Of a DNA stretch of 64,000 nt, positions 44,959-55,306 are shown piece by piece (within the stretch, counting starts at the first letter, position 1; every line of letters begins with the position of its first letter). Location: contig DASYKC010000161.1 of assembly GCA_035995885.1 (NCBI GenBank), forward strand, positions 29,497-93,496, written 5' to 3'. A program made the translations under genes and the position numbers. This DNA is from Schlegelella_A sp035995885 (lineage in GTDB: Bacteria > Pseudomonadota > Gammaproteobacteria > Burkholderiales > Burkholderiaceae_C). Under the pieces are notes generated by a model that was not told where the DNA came from, ran no database searches, and saw only the letters and a list, made by a program, of their open reading frames with translations.

Positions 44959-45813
44959 TCAGCCCGCCGTCGCGACCGCGTCGGGCACCGCGGTGCGAAA
45001 GAACCAGCGCCGCGCGCCGGAGGCGTCGAACGGTCGCCACTGGCCGATCGGCTGCGCCAGCCGGTCGGCGACCACATAGAGCGCGAGCGGATTCGCGCCC
45101 ATGCCGACGTGGCTCGCCGGCACCTCGATGTTCTCGACCAGCGGCCCGGGCTCGTTGATGCTGCAACGCCACGAGACGATGCCGTCGCTGCGCGAATAGA
45201 TCGACGTCGTCGGCACCGCAGGCGGCTTCCTGATCTCGGCCATCAGGTCCGGGTCGCCGACCTTGCTGCGGCTGAGCAGCTCGTAAATGCGCCAGACGTT
45301 GGTCGCCTTGGGATGGCCGGTGAACGGCGTGCCGAGCGTGACGACGCAGCGCGCCAGCGCCGGATGCAGCTTGGCGAGCTCGCGCGCGTAGATGCCGCCG
45401 AGGCTCCAGCCGATCAGGCTGACCGGCTGGCCGTGCTTGTCGGCGAGGCCGCGGATGTCGTCGGCCGAGCGCTCGAGCATGCCCGGACGCGGGCCGAAGT
45501 TGAGCCCCTGGCCCCACGCCTGCGTGACGTAGCCGAGGCTCGCGAGGTAGCGGCGCAGCGGCAGGGTCGTGATGTCGCTCGCGCCCATGCCGGGGAAGAC
45601 CAGCACCGGATGGCCGTCGCCGCGTGGCAGGCGCGCCAGCCACGGCAGCGCCGCGATCAGCGAGAAGAACTCCATCGGCGCACGACCCTCGAGCAACATC
45701 AGCAGCGCATGGGGTGCACGCGGATCGTCGGCGCTTGAGCGCGGCGATGCGGCGGAGCGAGGATGGCGAAGCGGCATGCGCGATCGATCTCGGCGTTGCG
45801 GATGTGAGGTCAT
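44959..45813 (-). CDS. Lipase-like alpha/beta hydrolase
   Basis: This protein has up to 284 residues. The frame has starts at 45813 and 45777 (ATG); neither has a convincing ribosome-binding site, and the first 30 residues are Arg/Ser-rich and may not be translated. The conserved part begins with ALLMLLEGRAPMEFF. VLVFPGMGASD forms the first strand, the nucleophile elbow is GWSLGG near residue 137, and a histidine is in ASHVGMGANPLAL near 235. SRSDGIVSW near residue 208 could supply the acid. No signal peptide is evident. It precedes a second hydrolase gene and may act with it on ester substrates. Confidence 0.82.
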   Translation of the reverse strand: MTSHPQRRDRSRMPLRHPRSAASPRSSADDPRAPHALLMLLEGRAPMEFFSLIAALPWLARLPRGDGHPVLVFPGMGASDITTLPLRRYLASLGYVTQAWGQGLNFGPRPGMLERSADDIRGLADKHGQPVSLIGWSLGGIYARELAKLHPALARCVVTLGTPFTGHPKATNVWRIYELLSRSKVGDPDLMAEIRKPPAVPTTSIYSRSDGIVSWRCSINEPGPLVENIEVPASHVGMGANPLALYVVADRLAQPIGQWRPFDASGARRWFFRTAVPDAVATAG

Positions 45814-45855
45814 GTTAGCGGCCAGAGTCGCGAGCGCAGCAGCGCCTGCCGTGAC

Positions 45856-46719
45856 TCATGTCGCATCAGCGACAAGGCGCCGCTGGCGCAAGGCGATCGA
45901 TTCGTTAGCAACCAGCGCGCCCAGCACCAGCGCGCCGCCTTCGAGAACGTGGCGGCTCGGCGCTTCGGCGGCGCCGAGCCAGGTCCAGGTCACGCCGAAG
46001 ACGATTTCGAGCAGGGACAGCAGGGCGGCCTCGGGCGCGGCGAGCCGTCGCGCCGCGGCGACGGCGATCAGGCACGGCACGGCGAGCTGGGCGATGCCGA
46101 GCAGCGCCAGCAAGGCGACGTCGTGCGCGCTCGTTCGCAGCGGTGCCGCCAGCGGCAAGGTGATCAGCGACGAGAGCACCGCGCCCACCAGCACTGCAGC
46201 GAGCAGGTCGGCGCCGCCGCCGCGGCTGCGCTGGATCACGGTCCAGTTGAGCGCCGCCGCGATCGGCACGGCAAGCGCGACCAGCGTGCCGGCGAGCTGA
46301 CGCGCGTCGACCAGCGCCAGCTCGTGCGCGTACATCCAGGCGATGCCGGCGCCGGCGACGACGATCGCCGCCCAGGTCCGCGCCGGCAGGCGCTGGCCGA
46401 GGACGACGCGCGCGACCAGCGCCGTGAGGAGCGGCGCGATCGACATCGTCACGAGCACGTTGGCGACCGTCGTCATCGTGATCGCGACCATGAAGGCCGT
46501 GAACATCACCGCCCAGCACAGGCCCGAGATCCAGAGCGTGGGATCGGCGCCGAGCAGGGTCTTCTTCAGCGCCGCGGCGCCGCGCAGTCGCGTCAGCAGC
46601 ACGACCAGCGCGACGGCGTTGAAGGCGCTGCGCCAGAAGGTCGCCTCGAATCCGCCGGCCGACTCGAGATGGCGCGTGACGACGCCTGCCATGCTCCAGA
46701 GCAGCGTCGCCACGACCAT
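45856..46719 (-). CDS. EamA/DMT-family transporter
   Basis: This membrane protein has 287 residues with about ten hydrophobic helices in two repeats. It opens with VVATLLWSMAGVVTRHLE, the typical EamA first helix. TMTTVANVLVTMSIAPLLTALVARVVLGQRLP lies in the first repeat, and PEAALLSLLEIVFGVTWTWL is the conserved end of the second repeat. The start at ATG 46719 may be short by up to ten residues: the frame upstream (NTHARAVFA) looks coding but offers only a CTG. It follows dnaB by 31 bases on the same strand. The substrate is not known. Confidence 0.88.
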   Translation of the reverse strand: MVVATLLWSMAGVVTRHLESAGGFEATFWRSAFNAVALVVLLTRLRGAAALKKTLLGADPTLWISGLCWAVMFTAFMVAITMTTVANVLVTMSIAPLLTALVARVVLGQRLPARTWAAIVVAGAGIAWMYAHELALVDARQLAGTLVALAVPIAAALNWTVIQRSRGGGADLLAAVLVGAVLSSLITLPLAAPLRTSAHDVALLALLGIAQLAVPCLIAVAAARRLAAPEAALLSLLEIVFGVTWTWLGAAEAPSRHVLEGGALVLGALVANESIALRQRRLVADAT

Positions 46720-46750
46720 CGCGAAGACGGCGCGCGCGTGCGTGTTCAGC

Positions 46751-48169
46751 TCAATAGTCGCTGCCTGCCGATCCGGGCGCGAGGTTGTCGAACTTGGTGA
46801 GCGGCTTCAGGAAGATCAGTCGTTCCGTTCCGGTGGGGCCGTTTCGCTGCTTGGCGATGATGATCTCGGCGACCCCCGGCTCCTTCGAGTCCTTGTTGTA
46901 GTACTCGTCCCGGTAGATGAACATGATCACGTCGGCGTCCTGCTCGATCGCACCCGACTCGCGCAGGTCGCTCATCATCGGCCGCTTGTCGGTGCGCGAC
47001 TCGACGCTGCGGTTGAGCTGCGAGAGTGCAAGCACCGGGCACTTGAGCTCCTTCGCGAGCGACTTCAGTCCGCGCGAGATCTCGCCGATCACGGTCGCGC
47101 GGTTCTCGTCGCTGGTGCCGTCGCTGCCGGTCATGAGCTGCAGGTAGTCGACGACGATCAGGCCGAGCTGGCCGCACTGGCGCGCCTGCCGCCGCGCCCT
47201 GGCGCGCAGCTCGGTCGGGCTGAGCGAGCCGCTCTCGTCGATGAAGAGGCTGACCTTGCCGAGCTTCTCGACCGCCTCCGAGAGGCGCCCCCATTCGTCG
47301 TCGCGCAGGGCGCCGGTGCGCAGGCGCTGCTGGTCGATGCGGCCGAGCGAGCCGACCATGCGCAGCGCGAGCTGCGCAGCGCCCATTTCCATCGAGAAGA
47401 CGACCGCCGGCAGGCCTTCCTTGACGACGACGTGCTCGGCGATGTTGAGCGCGAGCGCGGTCTTCCCCATCGATGGCCGCGCCGCGAGCACGATCAGGTC
47501 GCCGGCCTGCAGGCCAGCAGTCATCTTGTCGAGGCCGTAGAAGCCGGTGCGGACGCCGGTCACCTCCTCGGCGCCGTTCTCGTGCAGCTCGTTGACGCGG
47601 TCGATCAGCTGGACGACGAGCTGGTCCATGCTCAGGAAGCCCTGGCGCGAGCGCGAGCCTTCCTCGCCGATGCGAAAGATCTTGCCCTCGGCGTCGTCGA
47701 GGATCTGCGCGACCGGCCGGCCTTGCGGGTTGAACGCGCTGGTCGCAATCTCGTCGCTCGCCGCGACGAGCTTTCGCAACACGGAGCGCTCGCGAACGAT
47801 CTCGGCGTAGCGGCGGATGTTGGCCGCGCTCGGCACGCTCTGCGCCAGCGCGTTGAGGTAGACCAGGCCGCCGCAGTCGTCGGCCTTGCCGAGCCGCTGC
47901 AGCTGCTCGAAGACCGTGATCACGTCGGCCGGCTTGGTCGCGTTGACCAGCGCCGCGATCGCGGCGTAGATCAGGCGGTGCTCGTAGCGATAGAAATCGT
48001 CGTCGCCGAGCAGGTCGCCGATCCGGTCCCAGGCGCCGTTGTCGAGCAGCAGGCCGCCGAGCACGCTCTGCTCGGCCTCGGCCGAGTGCGGCGGAATGCG
48101 CAGGCGGGCGACATCGTCGTCGGACCGGAGATCGGGAGGCGCTCCCGCTGACGAGAAGATCGCAGACAT
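46751..48169 (-). CDS. dnaB: Replicative DNA helicase
   Basis: DnaB is the hexameric 5'-3' helicase of the replication fork. It has 472 residues from the ATG at 48169. The N-terminal primase-interacting domain begins with IPPHSAEAEQSVLGGLLLDN near residue 24. The RecA-type motor has Walker A RPSMGKTALALN near residue 230, Walker B LIVVDYLQLM near 335 and SQLNRSVE with the arginine region near 385. A double hairpin with a T-run lies between rplI and dnaB, so it is probably transcribed from its own promoter in 48170-48250 at least in part. Confidence 0.97.
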   Translation of the reverse strand: MSAIFSSAGAPPDLRSDDDVARLRIPPHSAEAEQSVLGGLLLDNGAWDRIGDLLGDDDFYRYEHRLIYAAIAALVNATKPADVITVFEQLQRLGKADDCGGLVYLNALAQSVPSAANIRRYAEIVRERSVLRKLVAASDEIATSAFNPQGRPVAQILDDAEGKIFRIGEEGSRSRQGFLSMDQLVVQLIDRVNELHENGAEEVTGVRTGFYGLDKMTAGLQAGDLIVLAARPSMGKTALALNIAEHVVVKEGLPAVVFSMEMGAAQLALRMVGSLGRIDQQRLRTGALRDDEWGRLSEAVEKLGKVSLFIDESGSLSPTELRARARRQARQCGQLGLIVVDYLQLMTGSDGTSDENRATVIGEISRGLKSLAKELKCPVLALSQLNRSVESRTDKRPMMSDLRESGAIEQDADVIMFIYRDEYYNKDSKEPGVAEIIIAKQRNGPTGTERLIFLKPLTKFDNLAPGSAGSDY

Positions 48170-48248
48170 CCGGAAATCATAAAGGCGCTCGCGCCGCCGC
48201 CGGTGGACAAGGCTGGGGACAGCCACTGCACCGTCGGTGGAAATGCGC

Positions 48249-48299
48249 GAAAAAAGATGGGCTCCGAAGGAGCCCGCCCCTTCCTCTCGGAGGAAGGGG
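48249..48299 (-). terminator. Intrinsic terminator with tandem hairpins between rplI and dnaB
   Basis: On the minus strand, a 10-base-pair stem (48299-48277, loop CGA) is followed by a second stem GGGCTCC-TTC-GGAGCCC (48275-48259) that can close on a stable UUCG tetraloop, then ATCTTTTTT. This is a strong Rho-independent terminator 41 bases after the rplI stop. It should end most transcripts of the ribosomal cluster before dnaB. Confidence 0.85.
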
Positions 48300-48339
48300 A
48301 GCGAAGCGGGGAAGGAGCGATCCTGTTTCTAGGTCGTCG

Positions 48340-48792
48340 TCAGCTTGTCTCGCCGAGCACCACCACCTTCACATCGACGACCACATCCGTGTGCGGCGCC
48401 ACCGTCACGGTGTGCTCGCCGACGACCTTGAGCGGACCGTTGGGCATGCGCACCTGCGCCTTCGTGACCTTGAAGTCGATGCGGTTCAGGGCGTCGGCGA
48501 TGTCGGCGTTGGTGACCGAGCCGAACAGGCGCCCGTCGACGCCGGCCTTCTGCGTGATGTGGACCGTGCGGCCGCTCATCTTCTCGCCCAGCGCCTGGGC
48601 GCCGGCGAGCCGGTCGGCGGCGAGCTTCTCGAGCTCGACGCGCTTGTCCTCGAACTCCTTGATCGCGGTCGCGGTGGCGCGGCGCGCTGCCCGTTGCGGG
48701 ATCAGGTAGTTGCGGGCGTAGCCGTCCTTGACCTTGACGACGTCGCCGAGGTTGCCGAGGTTGGCGACCTTCTCCAGAAGAATGACTTGCAT
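48340..48792 (-). CDS. rplI: 50S ribosomal protein L9
   Basis: L9 has 150 residues, the usual size. The N-terminal domain (MQVILLEKVANLGNLGDVVKVKDGYARNYLIP) is the highly conserved rRNA-binding part. The long connecting helix runs over about residues 42-75, and the C-terminal domain contains GRLFGSVTNADIADAL and VKVVVLGE. GAGGA lies before the ATG at 48792. It is the last gene of the rpsF-priB-rpsR-rplI cluster. Confidence 0.98.
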   Translation of the reverse strand: MQVILLEKVANLGNLGDVVKVKDGYARNYLIPQRAARRATATAIKEFEDKRVELEKLAADRLAGAQALGEKMSGRTVHITQKAGVDGRLFGSVTNADIADALNRIDFKVTKAQVRMPNGPLKVVGEHTVTVAPHTDVVVDVKVVVLGETS

Positions 48793-48802
48793 GGCGTCGT
48801 CC

Positions 48803-49093
48803 TCAGACCTTGTGCTGGTCGCTGTACGGCAGCATCGCCAGGAAGCGCGCGCGTTTGATGCACGTCGTCAGCTGGCGCTGGAAGAAGGCGCGCGTGCCGG
48901 TCAGGCGGGCGGGCGTGATCTTGCCGTTCTCGTTGATGAAATCGCGCAAGGTGTCGATGTCCTTGTAGTCGATTTCCTTGACGCCGGTGACCGTGAAGCG
49001 GCAGAAGCGCTTGCGACGGAACAGCAGCGACTGGGTGTTGCGCTTGGGCTTGCGGTCCTTGGAGAACCGACCTTTACCGCGGGGCGGGGGCAT
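48803..49093 (-). CDS. rpsR: 30S ribosomal protein S18
   Basis: S18 has 96 residues. The core (RRKRFCRFTVTGVKEIDYKDIDTLRDFINENGKITPARLTG, quoted here in parts: RRKRFCRF, DYKDIDTL, GKITPARLTG) and KRARFLAMLPYSD are diagnostic. The N-terminus carries a basic extension of about 20 residues. GAGAGG precedes the ATG at 49093. S18 pairs with S6, encoded upstream in the same cluster. A single cysteine near residue 31 and another near 78 are present. Confidence 0.97.
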   Translation of the reverse strand: MPPPRGKGRFSKDRKPKRNTQSLLFRRKRFCRFTVTGVKEIDYKDIDTLRDFINENGKITPARLTGTRAFFQRQLTTCIKRARFLAMLPYSDQHKV

Positions 49094-49105
49094 ATGGTGA
49101 CCTCT

Positions 49106-49396
49106 CTACTTCGATTCGATGGATTGGATGTGAAAGACGATTCCGCGTCCGTTGCGTTGCGCGCCGAGAAAGCCTGCGAAGACGTGATCGACACCGAGCT
49201 CGGCAGCAAGCAGTGATTCGGTGATGCTGCCGATCGCACGGGCGCGGATCTCGAAGCCGACCTTGCGGACGCTGCCGACCTGGGCGATCTCCGATTCGTG
49301 GCGGAGGCTCACGTCGATCGCCGGCAGACCCGCCGGCGTGAACCTGAGCGCCGCACGCTCGACGATCCTCGCCGTCAGCGCCAGCCGATTGGTCAG
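49106..49396 (-). CDS. priB: Primosomal replication protein N (PriB), probable CTG start
   Basis: PriB is a small single-stranded-DNA-binding OB-fold protein used in replication restart. The recognisable sequence begins TNRLALTARIVERAALRFTPAG and ends FHIQSIESK, 96 residues. There is no ATG, GTG or TTG in a suitable place. The only candidate is CTG at 49396-49394, which overlaps the rpsF TGA as CTGA and would allow coupled translation. The next in-frame start (GTG in the IDVSL segment) would delete the first strands. The place between rpsF and rpsR is the conserved position of priB. Confidence 0.9.
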   Translation of the reverse strand: MTNRLALTARIVERAALRFTPAGLPAIDVSLRHESEIAQVGSVRKVGFEIRARAIGSITESLLAAELGVDHVFAGFLGAQRNGRGIVFHIQSIESK

Positions 49397-49761
49397 GCCG
49401 CCGCTTCCTGCGGCGCCGGCGCGCGCCGCGATTCCTCGCGGTCGACCGCCTTCATCATCACGGAAGGCGTCGTCTCGGCGTGGTCCTTGACGACGGTCAG
49501 GTGGCGCAGGACGGCGTCGTTGAAGCGAAAGCCGGTCTCGAGCTCGTTCAACACCTTGTTGTCGCACTCGATGTTGATGCAGAGGTAGTGCGCCTTGGCG
49601 AGCTTCTGGATCATGTACGCCATCTGGCGCCGTCCCCAGTCCTCGACCCGGTGCACCTTGCCGCCGCCGGCGGTGACGGTGGTCTTGTAGCGTTCCAGCA
49701 TGGCCGGAACCTGTTCGCTCTGATCCGGATGGATCAAGAGCACGATCTCGTAGTGACGCAT
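49393..49761 (-). CDS. rpsF: 30S ribosomal protein S6
   Basis: S6 has 122 residues: MRHYEIVLLIHPDQSEQVPAML at the start, GGKVHRVEDWGRRQMAYMIQK near residue 34 and HYLCINIECD near 58 are diagnostic. The acidic/Ala-rich tail after residue 105 is normal for the family. AAGGAG precedes the ATG at 49761. It is the first gene of the cluster. Its stop overlaps the probable priB CTG start. Confidence 0.98.
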   Translation of the reverse strand: MRHYEIVLLIHPDQSEQVPAMLERYKTTVTAGGGKVHRVEDWGRRQMAYMIQKLAKAHYLCINIECDNKVLNELETGFRFNDAVLRHLTVVKDHAETTPSVMMKAVDREESRRAPAPQEAAA

Positions 49762-50130
49762 GGAGTCTCCTTGTGGATTCCGGGAAGGAAGCCGCTCGCC
49801 GGGGCCGGGCCCCGGAGTAGGGTCTACGTCAAGACCCGATGCGGCAAGGGAAAGCCCATGAGTATAAACGCAAGCGACCTCCCGGCGTGCCGCCGCTGCC
49901 GTGGCGCAGCCGAGCCCGGAGGAATGCGAGCGCCCGTTTCGGTGCGTTCGCAGGTGCGTCGAAGCGGTAATCCTCGACGACTGCGGTTACGAGACGTTGC
50001 CGACCCGAGCCATGCGGCGTCGAGGCGAGGATTACACTGCGACCGACCGGCCAGCGGGGCTTGACCCCGCGCTGGCGCAGGCTTCGACGAGCCCGCGCCT
50101 GGCCCAGGACGGCGTAAGGGAACGCTTCCG
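49762..50130. promoter_or_regulatory. Divergent region between rpsF and the roadblock-like gene
   Basis: These 369 bases hold no convincing gene. For rpsF, a TATACT -10-like hexamer lies at 49866-49861 on the minus strand, without a good -35. The leader that follows contains a GC-rich hairpin (CCGGGG-CCCGG-CCCCGG, about 49799-49815) and could carry the S6:S18 autoregulatory site known from many bacteria, but I cannot identify its CCG motif with certainty. For the rightward gene, AAGGGAA (50116-50122) is the ribosome-binding site, and no promoter stands out. Confidence 0.4.
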
Positions 50131-51657
50131 ATGAGTGATTCGAGCAGCAGCGGCAAGTTCGCGCGAGACACTTCGAAGTCGGCCACGACGGGCACCCCCA
50201 CGCCCGAGGAATGGCCGGTGACGCGCGCCGAGGCCGCGTCTCCCGACGAGCTCGAGGAATGGCAGGCGACGCGCGTCCAGGCGCGCCAGTCCAACGGTCT
50301 CGATGACTGGCGCGTGCCGCAGCCGCCCGCGGGCGGCACGCCGCAGGAATCGCAGCGGCGCGCCGGCCGTTTCGGCGCCACCGCCGAGTCGCCCGACGCC
50401 TGGGCGGCGACGCGCGCCCAGACCGCGCTGGCGACGCAGCTCCTCGACAACGAGAACGACTACCTCGCGAGCGAGAAGGAAGAGGTCGGCCGGCAGATCG
50501 GCGGCAACGAGCGCGAGCTCTTCGTCTCGTGCGCGCCGGCCGAGGCGCTGCAGCAGCAGTTCGAGCACCTGCAGCCCAACTTCATCGCCGTCCACGACAT
50601 CGCGACGTCGTCGTCGCGCAAGCTCCTCACCGGCATCGCGGCCGCCAGCGGCCGCGCCGTGCAAAGGCTCGTTGTCCGCCGCCAGGGCTACGGCACGGCG
50701 CTCGCCACGCTCGAGTTCGTCGAGCTGCCGACCGCCGACAACCAGCTGCTGCGCCTCTACACCACCGAGGCCGACGCCGACACGGCGTCGCGCCACGCGA
50801 TCGCGCGCGTCCTGCTCGCCTACAGCCGGCTCGGCGTCGTCATGGTCGGCGAGCTGCCCGGCCACGCGATCGCGTCGGCACTGAAGCCGCTGCACGACGA
50901 CATCATCACCGGCCCCTGGCCGAACCGGAACCTGCTCCTCCTGCCGCTCGCCTCGGCGAGCACGCTCGTCACGCACGGCCTCGACCTCGGCCGCGGCACC
51001 GGCGTCGCGGTGCGGACGACGCCGCAGGTCGCGCGACCCGCCGATGCCTGGGCGTTCATCACCGGCACGTGGAGCCGACTGCGCGAGCAGACGCCCAGCG
51101 ACGGTCGCGTCGTTCCCGAGCTCGGCGCGTTCAAGGCCGCCGCCTACCAGGCAAAGCGGCCGCCGCTCGCGACCGGCCTGCCGTCGGGCGACACGCTGCC
51201 GATGGAGGATTCGCGGCCGCCGATCGTCCTGACGATGCGGCCGATGCCGGCGATCGCGACGCCGTCGTACTCGCCGACGATGCCCTCGACGCTGATCGAG
51301 CGCTACGTCAAGCAGCTGAGCGAGCTGAACGGCGTCATCAGCTGCTGCGTCTTCGAGGTGCAGAGCGGCAACCCGATCGCCCACGCCGGCGCCAACCCCG
51401 GCTCGGCCGAGCTCGCCGCGCACGGCAGCACGCTGATCGCGGCGATGATGGCGGCGAGCCGCTCGCTCGGCTTCGGCCACGCCCTGCCGGAAGCGGCGAT
51501 CTCGCTCGGCGCCCACCACCTGCTGCTGCGCGGCGTGCCGCGCAATCCGGGCCTGGCGATGCACGCCGTGCTCGACAAGACGAGCGCCAACCTGACGCTC
51601 GCGCGCCTGCAGGTGCTGCGAATGGACTCGCTGTTCGAGGAAGCCCAGCCCGCCTGA
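50131..51657 (+). CDS. Uncharacterised protein with W-x-x-T-R repeats and roadblock-like C-terminus
   Basis: This 508-residue cytoplasmic protein has no signal peptide or membrane helix. The N-terminus is low in structure and contains tryptophans at W28, W44 and W60, exactly 16 residues apart, and W91, each within an acidic E-W or D-W context. Three of the four (W28, W44, W91) are followed by TR at +3/+4. The middle (residues 130-330) is a folded region without known motifs. The last 115 residues (IERYVKQLSELNGVISCCVFEVQSG to the end) have the alternating pattern of a roadblock/LC7 domain, found in bacterial GTPase-regulating proteins such as MglB. No GTPase gene is adjacent. AAGGGAA lies before ATG 50131. 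It is convergent with clpB. The assignment of the roadblock fold is by eye. Confidence 0.8.
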   Translation: MSDSSSSGKFARDTSKSATTGTPTPEEWPVTRAEAASPDELEEWQATRVQARQSNGLDDWRVPQPPAGGTPQESQRRAGRFGATAESPDAWAATRAQTALATQLLDNENDYLASEKEEVGRQIGGNERELFVSCAPAEALQQQFEHLQPNFIAVHDIATSSSRKLLTGIAAASGRAVQRLVVRRQGYGTALATLEFVELPTADNQLLRLYTTEADADTASRHAIARVLLAYSRLGVVMVGELPGHAIASALKPLHDDIITGPWPNRNLLLLPLASASTLVTHGLDLGRGTGVAVRTTPQVARPADAWAFITGTWSRLREQTPSDGRVVPELGAFKAAAYQAKRPPLATGLPSGDTLPMEDSRPPIVLTMRPMPAIATPSYSPTMPSTLIERYVKQLSELNGVISCCVFEVQSGNPIAHAGANPGSAELAAHGSTLIAAMMAASRSLGFGHALPEAAISLGAHHLLLRGVPRNPGLAMHAVLDKTSANLTLARLQVLRMDSLFEEAQPA

Positions 51658-51669
51658 CCCTTTTCGCGG

Positions 51670-51701
51670 TCGAGGGAGCGCCGAGCGGCGCGCGCCCTCG
51701 A
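51670..51701. terminator. Hairpin between convergent genes, possible bidirectional terminator
   Basis: TCGAGGG (51670-51676) pairs with CCCTCGA (51695-51701), with an inner GCGCC/GGCGC stem. It sits between the convergent roadblock-like gene and clpB. A short TTTT (51661-51664) lies to the left, which on the clpB strand is a run of A, so there is no proper U-tract on either strand. Confidence 0.35.
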
Positions 51702-51731
51702 GGACGACGAACGAGGTGAGCGCGGGGCTCT

Positions 51732-54326
<2,595 letters not shown>

Positions 54327-54350
54327 GGCGTCATCCTCCGGATCGCGCAG

Positions 54351-54378
54351 AGGTTGGGCGACGCCGGGGCTTTTCAAG
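54351..54378 (-). promoter_or_regulatory. Sigma-32-type heat-shock promoter of clpB
   Basis: On the minus strand, CTTGAAA (54378-54372) matches the sigma-32 -35 consensus exactly. After 13 bases comes CCCAACCT (54358-54351), close to the CCCCATnT -10. The clpB ATG is 24 bases further. The short leader contains only the GGAGG ribosome-binding site. The arrangement is what is known for clpB in proteobacteria. Confidence 0.8.
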
Positions 54379-54401
54379 GCAGCGGCGCGCCGCCCGATCC
54401 T

Positions 54402-54782
54402 TCAGCGCATCAAGGCGAGTTGGGCAATCCGGAAGCCCAGCGCAGCGCAGGCCAGCGAGCCGACGACGTGAGCCATCGTGTGGCCGAACGCGAGGACGAC
54501 CTCGCCGCGCTGCAGCAGGATCAGGGACTCCGCGGAGAACGCGGAAAACGTCGTGAAGCCGCCGAGCAGCCCGGTGACGAGGAGGAGCCGCAGCAGCTCG
54601 TTGGGCGAGCGCTCGAGCCAGAACAGGACGGCGCCGATGGCGAGGCCGCCGACGCAGTTGACGAAGAGCGTGCCGAGCGGGAAGCCGGCCCAGCGCGCGT
54701 TGAGCCAGATCCCCGCCGACCAGCGCAGCAGCGAGCCGACGACGGCGCCTGCGGACACCGCCGCGATCTCGAGCCAGGGCAC
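54402..54782 (-). CDS. crcB: Fluoride ion channel CrcB (Fluc)
   Basis: CrcB exports fluoride as a dual-topology dimer. It has 126 residues from a GTG at 54782, two bases after the moaE stop, with four hydrophobic helices. Family motifs are GAVVGSLLRW at the first helix, GTLFVNCVGGLAIG near residue 38 (pore asparagine) and GGFTTFSAFSAES near 75 (the Phe/Ser lining and central sodium site). No fluoride riboswitch is possible immediately upstream because the gene is embedded in an operon. Confidence 0.94.
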   Translation of the reverse strand: MPWLEIAAVSAGAVVGSLLRWSAGIWLNARWAGFPLGTLFVNCVGGLAIGAVLFWLERSPNELLRLLLVTGLLGGFTTFSAFSAESLILLQRGEVVLAFGHTMAHVVGSLACAALGFRIAQLALMR

Positions 54783-54784
54783 GA

Positions 54785-55294
54785 TCAGCGCTCTGCTGGC
54801 GCGTCGCCGGCCGCGGCAGGCGCGTTGTCGGCGGCGATGCCCCAGCGCGCCAGCGCCTTGTCGTCGGCGACGCGCGCGTCGACCCAGCGCGCGCCGGCCG
54901 GGCCGGTCTCCTTCTTCCAGAACGGCGCCTGCGTCTTCAGGTAGTCCATCAGGAACTCGCACGCCTGGAAGGCATCGCCGCGATGCGCCGACGTGACGGC
55001 GACGAGGACGATCTGCGCCGACGGCGCGAGCGCGCCGACGCGGTGGACGACGCGCGCGGCGCGGATTCGAAAGCGCCGCATCGCCTCGTCGATCATCGCC
55101 TCGATCGCCGCCTCGGTCATGCCGGGGTAGTGCTCGAGCTCGAGCGACTGCACGGGCGCGCCGTCGCTCCGCTCGCGCACGGTGCCGACGAAGGCGGCGA
55201 CCGCGCCGACGCCACCGTCGCCGGCGCGCAGCGCCGCGACTTCGGCGCCGAGGTCGAAGTCGTCGATCTGGATCGCGACGCGTGGCGCGGTCAT
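54785..55294 (-). CDS. moaE: Molybdopterin synthase catalytic subunit
   Basis: MoaE, with MoaD, inserts two sulfurs into cyclic pyranopterin monophosphate to make molybdopterin. The 169 residues include AAFVGTVRE near residue 33, LELEHYPGMTE near 52, HRVGALAPS near 84 and the active-site region FLMDYLKTQAPFWKKE near 115 with the conserved lysines. A 30-residue Ala/Asp-rich tail exceeds the usual end. It follows moaD by 12 bases and precedes crcB by two. Confidence 0.96.
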   Translation of the reverse strand: MTAPRVAIQIDDFDLGAEVAALRAGDGGVGAVAAFVGTVRERSDGAPVQSLELEHYPGMTEAAIEAMIDEAMRRFRIRAARVVHRVGALAPSAQIVLVAVTSAHRGDAFQACEFLMDYLKTQAPFWKKETGPAGARWVDARVADDKALARWGIAADNAPAAAGDAPAER

Positions 55295-55306
55295 GCGGCC
55301 TCGCCC

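Noticed and set aside
48259..48318. REP-like or CRISPR-like repeats between rplI and dnaB
   Set aside because: The repeats are complementary arms of hairpins followed by a T-run, which is explained by a terminator; there is no series of equal spacers.
54783..54784. Fluoride riboswitch ahead of crcB
   Set aside because: Only two bases separate moaE and crcB, and moaE coding sequence precedes it; there is no room for the aptamer.
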